A program made the translations under genes and the position numbers. The notes below the pieces were generated by a model. The model saw only the letters and a program-made list of their open reading frames with translations, was not told where the DNA came from and made no database searches. Positions 1-13,263 of a stretch of DNA of 64,000 bases are shown here, piece after piece. This DNA is from Lolium rigidum. Lineage: Eukaryota > Streptophyta > Magnoliopsida > Poales > Poaceae. The first letter of the stretch is position 1, and the number at the start of each line of letters is the position of its first letter. Location: assembly GCF_022539505.1 (NCBI RefSeq), contig NC_061512.1, positions 149,403,962-149,467,961 on the forward strand. The letters run 5' to 3'.

Positions 1-3000
1 ACGTGATGATCGGTTTTGGTGTAGTGGATTTGGATCGTGTACCACTTAACAACTATGAGGGATGTTGTATTAAGTGGGAGTTCATTAGTAATTAGATTAA
101 AACATGAACTAATTATCATAAACATAGTCTGAGTAGTATTTTGAATTAATTTTGTAGTATTGGCATCCGTTTTCTACCATGCGCTAGTCTTGTAATTGAG
201 ATAGAAATACTGTTAAAATCTGACAAGAAACTTTACGGATTGGTACCGTATTGTTAAAGAATCAAGAATTGATTAAGTCCTATTGCAAACTTTTAGTAAA
301 CCTCACATTGTTGATTCAAAGAGCTATGGTTTCAATTAGTACCTAAAGTTATCTTGTCTCTGTGAAACTTGAAGTTCAAATCTGTTTGAAAAGTAAGGAG
401 CTGAAAATTTAGTTTTCAGAAATAATCAAGGTATGAGATATATGTGATATCTAAGACCTTATTGCAAGATGATAGAATATAATTTGGTGAGACTACATGA
501 ACTCATAAGTTTTATGGGAATGTACGAAGGTTGAAGACGCAAGGCGTCACAATCCTCCAACTATTGGGGCACTAACGATATTCGCATATCCATGAAGTGA
601 CCATCCTTAATATGCACCGTGGCTAAGACTCGTCGTTTCGAAGCATCACGTGATGATCGGGTGTGATAGATTCTACGTGTGCATACAACGGGTGCAAGCT
701 AGATTTGCACATGCAAATACCAAGGTTAAAACTTTACGAGCCTAGCATGTACAGACATGGTCTCGGAAAGTCGTCATGATATGATGGATAAAATTATGAA
801 TGAAATTGTTCATCATATTACAAGGTTACTAATAGTGAAATCCGGAACACTTGTCATATGATGATCAACTTCAAAAATAAGAACCTCAAGGTTATTGGTA
901 TCAGACCAACAAACCTAGAAGTTATTAATGTTGAAGTGTTTTTCTGAATAATGAGGAAAGCTAAAGAGAAACTGCAAAAGATATTTTGGCAGAAAGAAAG
1001 AAAAGACTAGAAAGTCTAGCTCAGGTGTATATAAATGATATACATGTTATGATTGTATTCCTAGTTAGGTCACACTATGAAATTCTTGGGTATTAGTACT
1101 ATATTGGTTGGTATGAAGTGTCATACAAAAACAACGCAATACAAGAATTCAATGGCCTAAGTGACTGACAAGGAATATGATAGGAATGCACGCCTGGAAC
1201 AAAAATAAAGTATTATTATGTTCATCTTTGGCATTCTATCTAGCCCTTAGAATTTATAATAAAGAACTTAATAATTGTTATTTTGCTCTGGTCAAATGAA
1301 AACAATGAGTTGTTTAAATTATGACATTACTCCATGTACGATGGATAAGTTATTATAAATCTTAATGGTGAAACACACATACATAACACTGACGCTAAAA
1401 TGCCATAAGGCAAATGATTTGAATTTCACTTATTTGTGAAACCGCCATTTAGGTCATGTTGGAAAGGAACGCATGAAGAAACTCCATGCAAATGGATTTT
1501 TGGAGTCATTTGATTTTTTAAATCGTTTGGCGCTTGCAAATCTTTTCTAAAAGAGAATGACTAAAATACCGTTCATAGGCCAAGTTTTGAACGGGCAACT
1601 AACTTAGTGGAAACATACATGATGATGTATATGGATCACTGGGCATAGTTGTGTGCGGGAGATTCTTATACTTCATGAAAACTTCAAACAATGAATTGAG
1701 TATATATATGTGGATATACTCGATAAGGAAGAAGTTTGAAACATTTGAATGGATTCAAATAAATTTCAGCATGAAGTAGAAATCATCGTAATAGAAAAGT
1801 CAAATATCTATGATTGGATCATAGTGGAAATATTTGAATTACTAGTTTTAGCGAACATCTAAGAGAGTTATGAAATTGTTCTACAACTCACATTTCTTGG
1901 AGTATCATAGTAATGATAAAGTATCCGAGAGATGTATCCAAACCTAGTTGGATCAATGATGAGATAAAATATTAATGCCATTATATTTTTGTGAATTATG
2001 CTTTAGAGACTACCGCTTTACACTGAATAGAGCATCATCATGATCCGTTGAAATGACATCATACGAGTTATGACATGGGTATAAACCCTAATAGTCTTTT
2101 CTTAAATTTTGGTATGCATAGCATAAGTAAATAAGTTTACAACCAAAATCGGATAAATGTCTTTGTTGGTTATCCCAGAGAATTGATTGGGAATTCTTCC
2201 CACAATGGAGACAAAGACAAAAGTGTTTGTCAATGTTTCTTATTTCCAAGAAATTGTTTCTAGCGAAGTTTTTGAGTGGGAGGACAATAGAACTTGATAA
2301 GGTTTATGAACCTGAGCATAATGATCGGAGTAGCGCAAGCATCGGAATTGGTTCCGGAAGCAGCCACGACGATCATGGCTCCTATGACTACAAAGTGTTT
2401 TAGCCATGGAGATCGAAGTACATATTGAACCTTGTAGGTATGGTTTACTTTGTGATCAAATAAATGATTTGTGGACAAAGGATTGATTTTGAACAATGAT
2501 AAACCAACTACAAGCAAAGAAGTTATGATGAGCCCTGACTCCGTTAAAATGGCCATGCACCATGAAATCCATAATAGATGAATACTTTTAGAAAGTAAAT
2601 GGATCTATAGACTTGGATGAAATATCTTTGAAGAAGCTCGACTTGTTGAAAAATTGTTTACGACAAAGTTCAAAGAGTTGACTACGATAAGATTAGATCT
2701 TCCGTAGCAATGCTTATAGTCTATGTGGATTATTCTAGTAATCACTACATATTTCTTTTATGAGATATGCTAGTAGGATGGCAAAATACATTACTTATCG
2801 AAGTATGTATTAAAGGTGTATACAAGATACAACCAAGAGTTTTGCTTGGTCCGTGGAATACTAGATAGGTATACGAACTTCAATTGGATGAAGTAAGTAT
2901 TGCGGAGTTGGAATCTTCACCAGATGAAATAGTCAAAGAGTTTTTGATTTCATCAGAGACGATGAAGAGGCTTGCATTTGCAAGAAATTAAGTGGGAGCG

Positions 3001-4014
3001 CTAATACACATTTATAATACTTTATGTAGGTGACATATAGTTAGTTATAAATGATGTAATTATATACTTGATTAAAAGGTTTCATTGAGAAATTAATTTC
3101 AATGAAAGGATATGAACTGAAACATATCTAGTGTCAAGATCTATGAAGATAGATTGAAACACAAAATAAGTTTAAGTCAAAGTACATAGAATGGATATTG
3201 AAAATAGTTCAATATAGAAATATTAAGAAAATATTCTTGTCATGTGAAGTTTTAACAAGACTTGAGTGTATCTGACACTCAATGAGTAAAAACACATGAG
3301 TGATTATAGATCACGAATAATATGTACACAATCAGATATCATGTGCTATAAAGTGTTATGAGCATATACCAGAATGATTCATATGATGATCATGGGACGA
3401 CAGTAAGAATATCCTTGAGTACTTTAGAAGAACTAAGGATATATATATATATATATATATTTTTGTATGAAGAAATGACAAACAAATCACTGTAAGGTGT
3501 TACACCAATATTGGTTTTGTCACATATAAAATATAATTTCAATCTCAAATTAGATTAAGTGTTGTTTAAAAGGTAGCACAATGAGCTAGAAGTTGTCTAT
3601 GCTAGATTTAGAAGAGTTCTAAATATTATGACGGATTCTACAAAAGAAGGCAGAGTATGTCATTGTTTTGACAATGACAAAGGATGTTAAGTCAAGAGGT
3701 TCTTTGAGAACTTGGTGTATTTCCGACGAGTCGAACTTTGAAGCTATATTGTGTGTGACAATATTAGTGACATATTTCAGACCGCGGAATTAAGGTTCCA
3801 CCAAAAGACCAAACATATTTAATGCCGACTTATTTGGAAATGAGTGATGCGTTGAGACGCAAATGAATTACAAAATACATACGTTTCTGAGCGTGTCAGA
3901 TCCGTTGACTAAAAACCTCTCCCGTGAGCAATACATGATAAAGCACCATAAGGCCAAGGTGTTATATCTTTACAAATGTAAACTAGATTATTGACTCTAG
4001 TGCAAGTGGGAGAC
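1..4014 (+). pseudogene. Decayed gag-pol internal region of an Angela/BARE-like Copia retrotransposon
   Basis: No frame stays open for long, but short stretches keep Copia order. At about 1461-1514 one frame reads GKERMKKLHANGFLESFD, the linker before integrase in Angela-type elements. Around 3010-3040 a stretch reads like LILYVDD with the second half broken (ILYVGDI then stop). At about 3906-3945 DPLTKNLSREQYM marks the end of RNase H. So integrase, reverse transcriptase and RNase H lie in the order expected on the plus strand, all shot through with stops and frameshifts. A perfect AT dinucleotide run sits at about 3438-3460 inside the RNase H part. The 5' LTR lies outside the window. The element is old and cannot code. 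The family call is from remembered similarity, not a search. Confidence 0.8.
4003..4013 (+). other. Polypurine tract of the Angela-like Copia
   Basis: A purine-rich stretch (CAAGTGGGAGA) sits directly before the 3' LTR, where second-strand priming would start. It matches the place and style of the tract in BARE/Angela elements. Confidence 0.7.
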
Positions 4015-5815
4015 TCGAAGGAGATATGCCCTAGAGGCAATAATAAAGTGGTTATTATTTATATCTTTATGTTTATGATAAATGTTTATATATCATGCTA
4101 TAATTGTATTAACCGAAACATTAGTACATGTGTGATATGTAGACAAACAAAGAGTCCCTAGTATGCCTCTTAACTAGCTTGTTGATTAATGGATGATTAG
4201 TTTCATAATCATGAACATTGGATGTTATTAATAACAAGGTTATATCATTGTATGAATGATGTAATGGACACACCCAATTAAGCGTAGCATAAGATCTCGT
4301 CATTAAGTTATTTGCTATAAGCTTTCGATACATAGTTACCTAGTCCTTATGACCATGAGATCATGTAAATCACTTATACCGGAAAGGTACTTTGATTACA
4401 TCAAACGCCACTGCGTAAATGGGTGGTTATAAAGGTGGGATTAAGTATCCGGAAAGTATGAGTTGAGGCATATGGATCAACGAGTGGGATTTGTCCATCC
4501 CGATGACGGATAGATATACTCCGGGCCCTCTCGGTGGAATGTCGTCTAATGTCTTGCAAGCATATGAATAAGTTCATAAGAGACCACATACCACGGTACG
4601 AGTAAAGAGTACTTGTCAGGAGACGAGGTTGAACAAGGTATAGAGTGATACCGAAGATCAAACCTCGGACAAGTAAAATATCGTGTGACAAAGGGAATTG
4701 GTATCGTATGTGAATGGTTCATTCGATCACTAAAGTCATCGTTGAATATGTGGGAGCCATTATGGATCTCCAGATCCCGCTATTGGTTATTGGTCGGAGT
4801 GAGTACTCAATTATGTCCGCATAGTTCACGAACCGTAGGGTGACACACTTAAAGTTGGATGTTGAAATTGTAGAACTTGAATATGGAATGGAGTTCGAAT
4901 ATTTGTTCAGAGTCCCGGATGAGATCCCGGACATCACGAGGAGTTCCGGAATGGTCCGGAGAATAAGATTCATATATAGGAAGTCATATTCCAAGTTTGG
5001 AAATGATCCGGTGCATTTATGGCAGGTTCTAGAAGGTTCTAGAAAAATCCGGAAGAAATCACCATGGAAAGTAGAGTCCCGGAGGGACTCCACCTTGCAT
5101 GACCAGCCAACCCTAAAGGGGAGGAGTCCAAGGTGGACTCCCCTAGGGTGGCCGGCCAACCCACATCAAGGAAAGGTGGGAGTCCCACCTTGGGTAGGAC
5201 TCCCTCCTTGAGTAGGTTTCCCACATATGGGAGGTTTTAGTGTTGGGGTCTTATTCGAAGACTTGGACTAGAACTCTTGGTGCTTCCACCTATATAATGA
5301 GGGGCATAGGAGAGGGGGCTGACCACTTCAAGCCTCAGCCTTGGCCGCACCCCTTAGAGGGCCGGCGCCCAACCCCCTCTCTCCCCAAACCCTAGCGGTC
5401 TCTCTCCTCCACCACATCCCGCACGCTTAAGCGAAGCTCCGCCGGATTTCTCCACCACCACCGACACCACGCCGTCGTGCTGTCGGATTCAAGAGGAGCT
5501 ACTACTTCCGCTGCCCGCTGGAACGGGGAGGTGGACGTCGTCTTCATCAACAACCGAACGTGTGACCGAGTACGGAGGTGCTGCCCGTTCGTGGCGCCGG
5601 AAGCGATCGTGATCAAGATCTTCTACGCGCTTTTGCAAGCGGCAAGTGAACGTCTACCGCAGCAACAAGAGCCTCATCTTGTAGGCTTTGGAATCTCTTC
5701 AAGGGTGAAACTCGATACCCCCCTCGTTGCTACCATCTTCTAGATTGCATCTTGGCTTGGATTGCGTGTTCGCGGTAGGAAATTTTTTTTGTTTTCTATG
5801 CAACGTTATCCAACA
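4015..5815 (+). repeat. 3' LTR of the Angela/BARE-like Copia (about 1.8 kb)
   Basis: It follows the polypurine tract and opens with the ATGCCCTAGAGGCAATAAT block typical of BARE/WIS/Angela LTRs. It closes with AACGTTATCCAACA at 5815, again the family's usual end. A TATA box (CTATATAATG) lies near 5291, followed by a GC-rich leader, giving a U3-R-U5 order on the plus strand. Length is about 1801 bp, like the 1.8-kb BARE LTR. The expected TG start has decayed to TCG. Open frames inside it are chance ORFs. Confidence 0.88.
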
Positions 5816-5999
5816 CGCCGCCCCTCCATCCTCGTCCGACCGCCGCCGCCCCGGGAGGCGGAAGGGACGCCGCCGCATGAGAGAGTCTTTGGCCGCCATT
5901 CCCGACGCGTCACGAGGGAAGGCCCCCGCCGCCGCCACGCCCCGAGATCTTTGCCCCGGCGGCGCTGCCGACGGCGGCGGTGGCGGGAGGGTTGGGAGG
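5816..5999. other. GC-rich sequence left of the giant solo LTR; no gene seen
   Basis: This stretch of GCC/CGG triplets was continuous with 12448-12822 before the 6000-12447 insertion. Open frames here follow from high GC. It may be the end of an older DNA element, but no partner end was found. Confidence 0.5.
5995..5999. repeat. Target site duplication GGAGG (left) of the solo LTR
   Basis: GGAGG directly precedes the TG start at 6000 and recurs at 12448-12452 right after the CA end. Confidence 0.7.
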
Positions 6000-8900
6000 T
6001 GCGGTGACCCAGCGTACCACTGCATGGTGTAGTACACAAGTCGTTGACATAACACAAGTGAAACACCGTTCCACTCATATTACATCTCTCAGAGTGGTAC
6101 AACAGAAACATATGCGAGTCCAAGGTATGTCTATAGAAGTACACACGAGCTGTTTACATAAGATCCACACAACCTCCTACTTTACAGTGAGGTAAAACTT
6201 CAAATAAAACTCCAGAAGAACGACTCGTAGTCTATCTTATTGCTAACTCAAGTTTAAGAGCTACTTGGCTTGCTATAGAAATCTAGCTACTTAGGTGCTA
6301 TGATTTGGGAAAGGTTCCCTTCTATTACTAGTCTAGGTTTCCATAATAACTGATGCAGGAGTTGACTCCATTGACTTCTTTGATTGGATTCTTCATCTTG
6401 TTGCAGTTGACTCCTTTGTCTTCGAGTTCCACGGTAGTTTCTCCTTCGGTGCATTACTCTAAGAAGGGGGTTCAAACGAGATAGAATGAGTACGAGCGTA
6501 CTCAGCAAGTTCATATTAGGAAATAGGTGTATCATGCACTAGCTACAGCCACAGACCAGAAAGTCATAGGCCAATGCAAATTTTTGTAAACATTTCTTCA
6601 AAAGGTTTATTTTATTCTGAAAACTATGCCCGTCAGTCTTCACAGGTTGACCAGAACTTCGTGGAGTTCCTTTCCTGCCGCGTTCGCAGTTCCCTTCCCG
6701 AACAGGGAGTGACAGATCACAATTCAGTATCCTCTGCAGAGGTGCGTTACTTTTCCCATAAGAGAACTTATCCTTGATACCAACCGGGTGTACTTTCCCG
6801 TCCACACTTCCTTGGTGTGGGGCCAGGTGTAAGATCCAAGCCAATCACTGCCTTCTCCGCGACCCTGCAAACCCACCCTTTTGTCCAACCGTACACCTCC
6901 AGTAGACTTCCCCCGATAATACGGCTTTACTCATGGTGTACTCCGGACAATCCCTCATAGATGGTAGAGATTAACATCACTAATGGATGGGGATTTAAAA
7001 GGATATCCCAACCTATTGCGGCAGTGCCTCCAACACCCCACCGTCTCTACCAATCCGTTGGCGTGCAGAAGGGAAAAGATACGGCTGACTTCCCCGAGCC
7101 ATTATAGATCTTATGGTCAACGCGATATGTACGGCGCTAGAATCACTGGACGGCATTGGTAATTAATCCTAGGGTGATATAACCCATGCAATGGAACCTC
7201 CACCATATCAACACATACCATGGTTCCATTGCCCACCACATAGTCATATTCATAATTGGAAAATAATATTTTGCTTTTCGATGCATGAGTGATAAGTATA
7301 GTACTTTGCATATAGTTTGATAAAAATAATCAAATGACATGAGCAAGCGATGAACTTGCCTTTCTTGACCGCAAGATTATGCGAGGCAAAAGCTTCGATA
7401 CGTGATAACTCCAAATGCTGAAATACCATCATCGTCCGGTAAGAACAATGTTTAAAGAACTGGCGAAGATGCTATAATGCATAGTATGAGATGCAATCGT
7501 CCCGAGCGTAACCTAACCTCGATGATTTAGGATGTATGAGTTGTAAAGATTTCTTTAGGGTTGGTTGCACTTTTAGAATGGTTCTCAAACAAGGTTCTTA
7601 TTAGGGTTTGGTTATATTAGCATCATAATCAAGTGATATAAGACATCATAACAATCATATACATAAAAAATAGTAGTGGAATAATATGTGAAGAACGAGT
7701 TGTCAATTTTAAGTTCTACGGAACATGGTTGATGATTACTTATGCTATACTTCAAAAGAATAACTTTTGAAGAACATGTTGTTGAAGAAATATTTAGTAT
7801 TTCAAAGAAGGATAGGGCTTCTAAGGTTTGATTGGTATTTGTACTTCAAAAGAATAACTTTTGAAGAACAGGTTAAATAAGAATATGAACTATTATACAT
7901 ATGTGCTATGGCTTCTAGGGTTGACTATTAGATTCAATTAGTTTCACTAATAGGAACTAGTTGGGTTCTTAAATATGATTGGTCTATATGTAGTAAGTAT
8001 TAGCAGGTTTATTACTAAGGTTGATTATGGTACCATATCAAAAATTGATGGTCAAGGTTTTGCTTTGAGTTAGGGTTTACTATGGCTTCACAACTACTTA
8101 CTAAGTAATCTCTAATTGCTTCTAAGTTAAGTGGCTTATCAATTACTAAGTAGGGTTGAGTGGAATAGGAGCATGTGATGTGATTTGCTACACAAGGTTG
8201 ATACTAGGGTTTATCATTATGGTTCTACTAGGGTTTAATGATTGAGGTTGATCTTAATGGTATGGTATATAGGATAGTGGTCAATGGTACTAATTCAATT
8301 AACAAGTTAGGGTTTATACCTAGGTGACATTAGTGGATCATATAGGTTTTAATTAAGAATAGGAACATGAAATGATAATCTCATGTGACTTGGTTTTATG
8401 CTAGTGGATCCTAAGCATGTATTCAATTGTTGCTAATTAGGGTTCTATATGTCAAGTAAATCTTCCATGATCATATGTGACACATATCTAGGGTTTTAGA
8501 GTTGGTTCTAAAGGTTGGAAACTATGGATGATCACATGAAATAATGAGATCAATGTCTTACTTAAATTCAAATTAGGGTTTCTAAATTATGGTACAACTT
8601 CTAAAATGATAATTGGTAATAGAGTTGTGGTTACTAATTACTTTGAATCAAAATTGGTAATGGTTTAACATTTTACAAGAATTAACAATTAGGGTAATTC
8701 TTATTTAGGTTTAATTAAGAATTAGGGTTTTAATAATTCTTATTAGGTTTAAAGTATTTATCTTGTTGACTTAAAATGTTTAAGTAAACAATTGTTGGGC
8801 TACCAAAATAATATTGGCTTTTAATATTTTCTTGAGTTATTACTATTTAAAGAAAATGGTAAATGGTAAATTGCAATTAGGGTTTATGAATTACCACTAA

Positions 8901-11900
8901 TAATTAAGTTAATGCCAATATGGTAAATAAAATTAATCTTAACATTTTACTTGGTTATTGAATAGTTAAAATTTAAGTTTGGAACTAAATTATTTATTGA
9001 ATTCAATTTGCATTTAAAATAAATGAAAAGGCATAATTAAAGAAGTTAAAAATAAATGAATTTTTATTTTGACACACATTTTTGTTTTATATTTTATTTG
9101 AATAGAGTTTATTTTTGTGAACATTTTGATATATTAATCATAATTTTCTGAGTTGATATGAATTTTCTAGAATTTTGCAAAGTTTCAGTAATATTCTGGA
9201 TTTTGAATTTAAACAAAAATACTAAGTGTACCGGTCTGGATCTAACCCTAGTGACCGACAGGTGGGTCCTTTGACCAGGTCAAATGCCACGAGGGCGAAG
9301 ACCAGTCAACTAAGCGTGAGGCCCCACCTGCCACGTCATCCGCGCCGGTGAGCGACGGCGACGGCGCTCTGGCCATCCCGCGAGTGCGCGGAGTGCACCA
9401 AATGATTCACCTCGTCATACTAAGCACGCTGGTGGTGAGGCCGCTACGAAAAGGTCACCGGAGTGGCGACGGCGAGCGTGTGCTGCGGCGGCACAACTCC
9501 GGCGAACTCGGAAATAACGCTACTGTGGATCCTAAGATGCGATAGATAGCTTCACGAATGCGCACGCTCACCCTGGATCCGATGGTAGGCTCGATGAAGA
9601 CAGCGGTGACCGGAAACGATGGCAATCGAGCGCTTTCTGGCGAACCCGAGTGAAAGGGAACGTCGAAATTGACCCTCCACCTTGCTCCCCTTGATGTTAT
9701 ATTCCTCCACGATGCTCCTGGTGATGATGCGCGTCGCCAGGACTGCTTGGTTGGTCCGGGGGTGGCCTTAATCATCGGTTTCTTCCTCGACGCCGGCGAT
9801 GAGCTGCAGATGATTTAACGGGATGTAGATATGGAGAGAGCTAGAGAGTTGGCAGGGAAGATCAAGGAGATCATGGCGGTCCTGTGACTCCTATTTATAG
9901 CTCAAGGCGAGGCTTGGAGCTTCGGCACAACGGCGGCGACTGGCCGGGATGCGAGGATGACAGAGGGATGCATTTGGGCGCGAATCTTGATGCGGACAGG
10001 ATAAGACGGACGCGAGATTGGTTGGTCGTGGTTCTGAGCTCGTCTGCGGCGTCCGGGGTTGATCTTATCGTCGACGAGGACGTGGCCAGGGTGTCTCCTC
10101 TGCGCTGTCGACGCCGGGAAGGAAGACGAAGGCGTTGGCCTTCTATTAAACGCGAAACGGTATGGACCGTTTCTAGGTGGGCTGGGCCAGTGCTGGGCTT
10201 CGGCTGCGGGCTGCTCTTTGGGCTGAAGCTGGGTTGCTGCGGCCTGGTAGGGTAAGTCCTCTCCCCTCTCTATTTCTCTTTTTATTTTCTGTTTTAAACT
10301 TGTTATTTAAATTCCAATTTGATTTCTGTTTATTTTTGCAGGTTCTAAAAATATTAAATATCAATATCACTTCATAAAAATACTTACTGCATAGTTCTAT
10401 TGTTTAAACAACTATTTGATGGGTGATTACTTGGTGTTCTTGGGAAGTGCATTTTAAATTGAAAATGGATATGGTTTATGTATTTATCTCAACTCTTTAA
10501 ATTTTAGAATCAAACTTATTTTGAATTATTTGAAGTTTATACCCACTGCATAGTAGACAGGTCCTTAAGTTTTGTTATTACTTAACAATAGTGAGGTTCA
10601 CATATATTTTAATTAAGGTTAGAGTTTAAAATGAAGGGTAATGTGAATGGGTTGGTTCATAATTTTATGTGAGTGATTATTTCTAGGGTTTAAGAAAATG
10701 GTTGAACAAACTCTATAATTATCAATCTTGCTTAGCAATTCTGGCTTGGCTTACTTGAAATAGATCCTAAGCTCATCAGGGTTAATTCACTTGTTAAGGT
10801 GATTCTATTTCATACCCTACTATTTCATTTGGTTCCCAAAGCAAGTACTTGGGAGGCAAAATAGAATTGAATATTAGTTCACTCTACTCACCAAAGGCAT
10901 TTGGTCCATAAGCATATATGGATTGGTTTATACTTGGGATCCATGATGCACAAGTTAGAACATAATATTCTATGTGGGGTGTGAATTCTACTTGAAAGGT
11001 TTAGGGTTTTGCATAAGCTTCACTAAATTGAAGTATAAATAGGCATGAGGTATGGTAGGGTTCTAATTATAATCCAAGTTAATCCATGGTTTGGAATTCA
11101 AATGTAGTTTAGGGTTTAAGTAGTGATCACCAATGTGATACACAACTAGGATTAGAATATGAGCATAAGCTTGATCATGTTTTAGTGGCTAGGGTTATCC
11201 TCCTCACTTATGTAGAATTATTGTATCAAGACAATGCTAAGTTTGTCTCAAGTGTTTGGATAGGCAAGATTTAAATACCATATCAATCCTACTCTATACC
11301 AGGCATGAGTATTGGTTTGGTTAACTACTAATGAGTTACTTATTATTTCATGAGAAGAATGAGATCTATGGATCACATAGATAGGTTGAAATTATCATCC
11401 CAATTTATGAAGCAAGATCATGCATTAGACATGATCCACTTATTCCTCACTAATCTCTCTTCTTTAATACTTCTATCAACACACTCAATTAGATTCTTAG
11501 GGTTTATGATCATTACCCAATTTGTCATGATCAAAGTAGTGGCCTCATAATAATTCATTAGTAAATCATGGTTCTCTCTCCAAGATCAAGTATAAGTCCA
11601 TATACTTGAGTATACCTCTTTAGGTTGAGCTCTTCTGAATAGGTAGGGTTCTCTAGAGTTTATGATCATTACCAAGGTGTAATGATCACAACACTTGCCT
11701 CTCTATAATTAATAGAAGAATAGGTTCTTACTTACTATCAAGTTTTAGCTAGGTCAAATGGGGTTTAGCACTTGACTTATATTTCATGTATCATTGGTTA
11801 GTATCAACAAGTACCTCACTTGGATAAGGTGTAAATGGTATTGTAGGTTCTATCTAATGGATAGAATAAGCACATGAATGATTCTCTCCTTTCTCTAGGT

Positions 11901-12447
11901 TTAATGATATGAGTTGAGAAACAAGGTTGGAATGGTCAAGGTTTAATGAAGAATGAATATGAATGTCCTTGACATGGTTCAAGTATTGTAGTGGAAAAGA
12001 TATACCATGTGACTCATGGTAGGAACATTTATTTAGTAGAAGACATGGATAAGATAAGTAAAGAATAGTTTCTTAATTAATTGTGTTCTTTGATTTATGG
12101 TTGAATAATTATTCATGTGTTGTTGTAAGGAATGGCATGTTAAGATACTTTATAAGATCTTGTAGATGATCCTTACTTAAGGTGTTGTTTGTTGTAAAAC
12201 TAATTCATTTGATCTAGCCCATAGATCAAACCATCTCTACCCAAAACAAGGTTTTAGCAAAGGTCACAGTGAAGTTTATAGCGCTTGACTTGATGATCTA
12301 CTTCAGTTCCAGCAAGTCAAGTGAAACTTCAGTTACTGTGGTAAGTTTTATTTGAAAGCGCGAAAATTCCCCGGATTTTCTATGCATGAATGCAATGCAC
12401 ACTTTGGTGTTCTCTCATTTTATTGCCTCTAAACCTGGGATATTACA
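6000..12447 (-). mobile_element. Giant solo LTR (6448 bp) with 5-bp target duplication
   Basis: The plus strand starts TGCGGTGACCCAGCG at 6000 and ends CTGGGATATTACA at 12447. It is flanked on both sides by GGAGG (5995-5999 and 12448-12452), the 5-bp duplication of LTR-element integration. Neither terminal motif recurs inside, so there is no internal domain between two LTRs, and I see no gag or pol. A TATA box on the minus strand (CTATAAATAG, 9891-9900) starts a GC-rich leader. The LTR therefore reads right to left, with about 2.5 kb of U3 and 3.9 kb of R-U5. The flanks of the promoter are AT-rich. LTRs this long are known mainly from Tat/Ogre-type Gypsy elements. Alternatively it is a large non-autonomous unit with undetected internal structure. 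The family is not recognised. Confidence 0.7.
9860..9900 (-). promoter_or_regulatory. TATA-box promoter within the giant solo LTR
   Basis: CTATAAATAG on the minus strand at 9891-9900 lies in an abrupt GC-rich island (about 9230-10260) inside AT-rich DNA. Initiation would be expected some 25-35 bp downstream, near 9862. Such a core promoter is expected at the U3/R border of an LTR, and it sets the orientation of the element. Confidence 0.55.
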
Positions 12448-12822
12448 GGAGGCGGGGTGCGGTAGGCTAGGGTTGGGGGTTGGGAGGCGGGGTGAAAAAG
12501 AACCACGTTGCTATAGGCACTTACATGAATGAAAATAACTAGTAGCAAGAAATTAAATTATCTCCTAAGCGTCTAGACCCACAACGCTGAGCGCTACTTT
12601 GAGACGCTAGTTTATTTCTTTTCTACGCGTAACCAGGCCTGCTGCCACGCAAATCAATCTGTCCAGAGAGTTGGAGCGCCGGCTCAACTTTTTTGCGCCC
12701 GATGCCAGCCTAAATCCCGGGATCGATCCAGAATAGAACGAAACTGCCGGAAAAAGAGCGTAGCGCCTACTCTAAGCGCTCCCCTTGTATATGCCCTAAG
12801 ATGCCTGTGTTTAGATCCACCT
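12448..12822. other. Unclassified stretch between two retrotransposons; no gene seen
   Basis: It is GC-rich at first, then mixed. It joins 5816-5999 once the giant LTR is removed. The segment near 12780-12797 reads on the minus strand as GGGCATATACAAGGGGAGCG beside a TAA, which resembles a Harbinger-type terminus with a 3-bp target site. The other end was not found. Confidence 0.35.
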
Positions 12823-12927
12823 TGTTAGACAACATATATACCGTATAATGTACGCCATGGTAGAGGCTTTTTCTATGCTATATAAACACGTAACACGAGC
12901 CAGGGAGAGGCATCGTTTCTGCCCATA
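12823..12927 (+). repeat. 5' LTR of the 105-bp-LTR Copia
   Basis: It starts TGTTAGACAAC and ends TGCCCATA, just before the primer site. A TATA box (CTATATAAAC) lies near 12878-12887. The end is TA rather than the usual CA; the flanking 5-bp duplication confirms this boundary. Confidence 0.93.
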
Positions 12928-12940
12928 TGGTATCAGAACC
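12928..12940 (+). other. Primer binding site for initiator Met-tRNA (Copia)
   Basis: TGGTATCAGAACC abuts the 5' LTR. The standard plant site is TGGTATCAGAGC, so the first ten bases match. Confidence 0.85.
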
Positions 12941-13263
12941 ACCTCTTCCCAGACCCTAGCCGCCGAACGATCCCAAAAATTCGCCGCCGCCGCCACCCAT
13001 CTGGCCGCCGCCGCTACACGACCCGCCGCCGCGGTGCTCTGCACTGCCGCCGCCAAGACTACGACCTAAAACCCAACACACTGCCGCCGCCCTAGCCCTC
13101 TGCTTCGGCCTCCGCCACGACACGACCCAAAAACCCCAAAACCTACGACCTAAAACCCTAGCCGCCGCCTTGCCATGTGCTTCTCGGTCGCCACGACACG
13201 ACCAGCCGCCGCCCTTGACCTGTTCTTCGGCCGCCGCCACGGCAACAACAACCACACGATCTG

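Noticed and set aside
4719..6144. Several frames of 60-146 codons
   Set aside because: They lie in the U3-R-U5 of a Copia LTR or in GC-rich flanking DNA and share no protein signature.
9348..10260. A possible gene in the GC-rich island of the giant LTR
   Set aside because: Frames are short, on both strands, and lack any motif. The island is better explained as the promoter and leader of the LTR.
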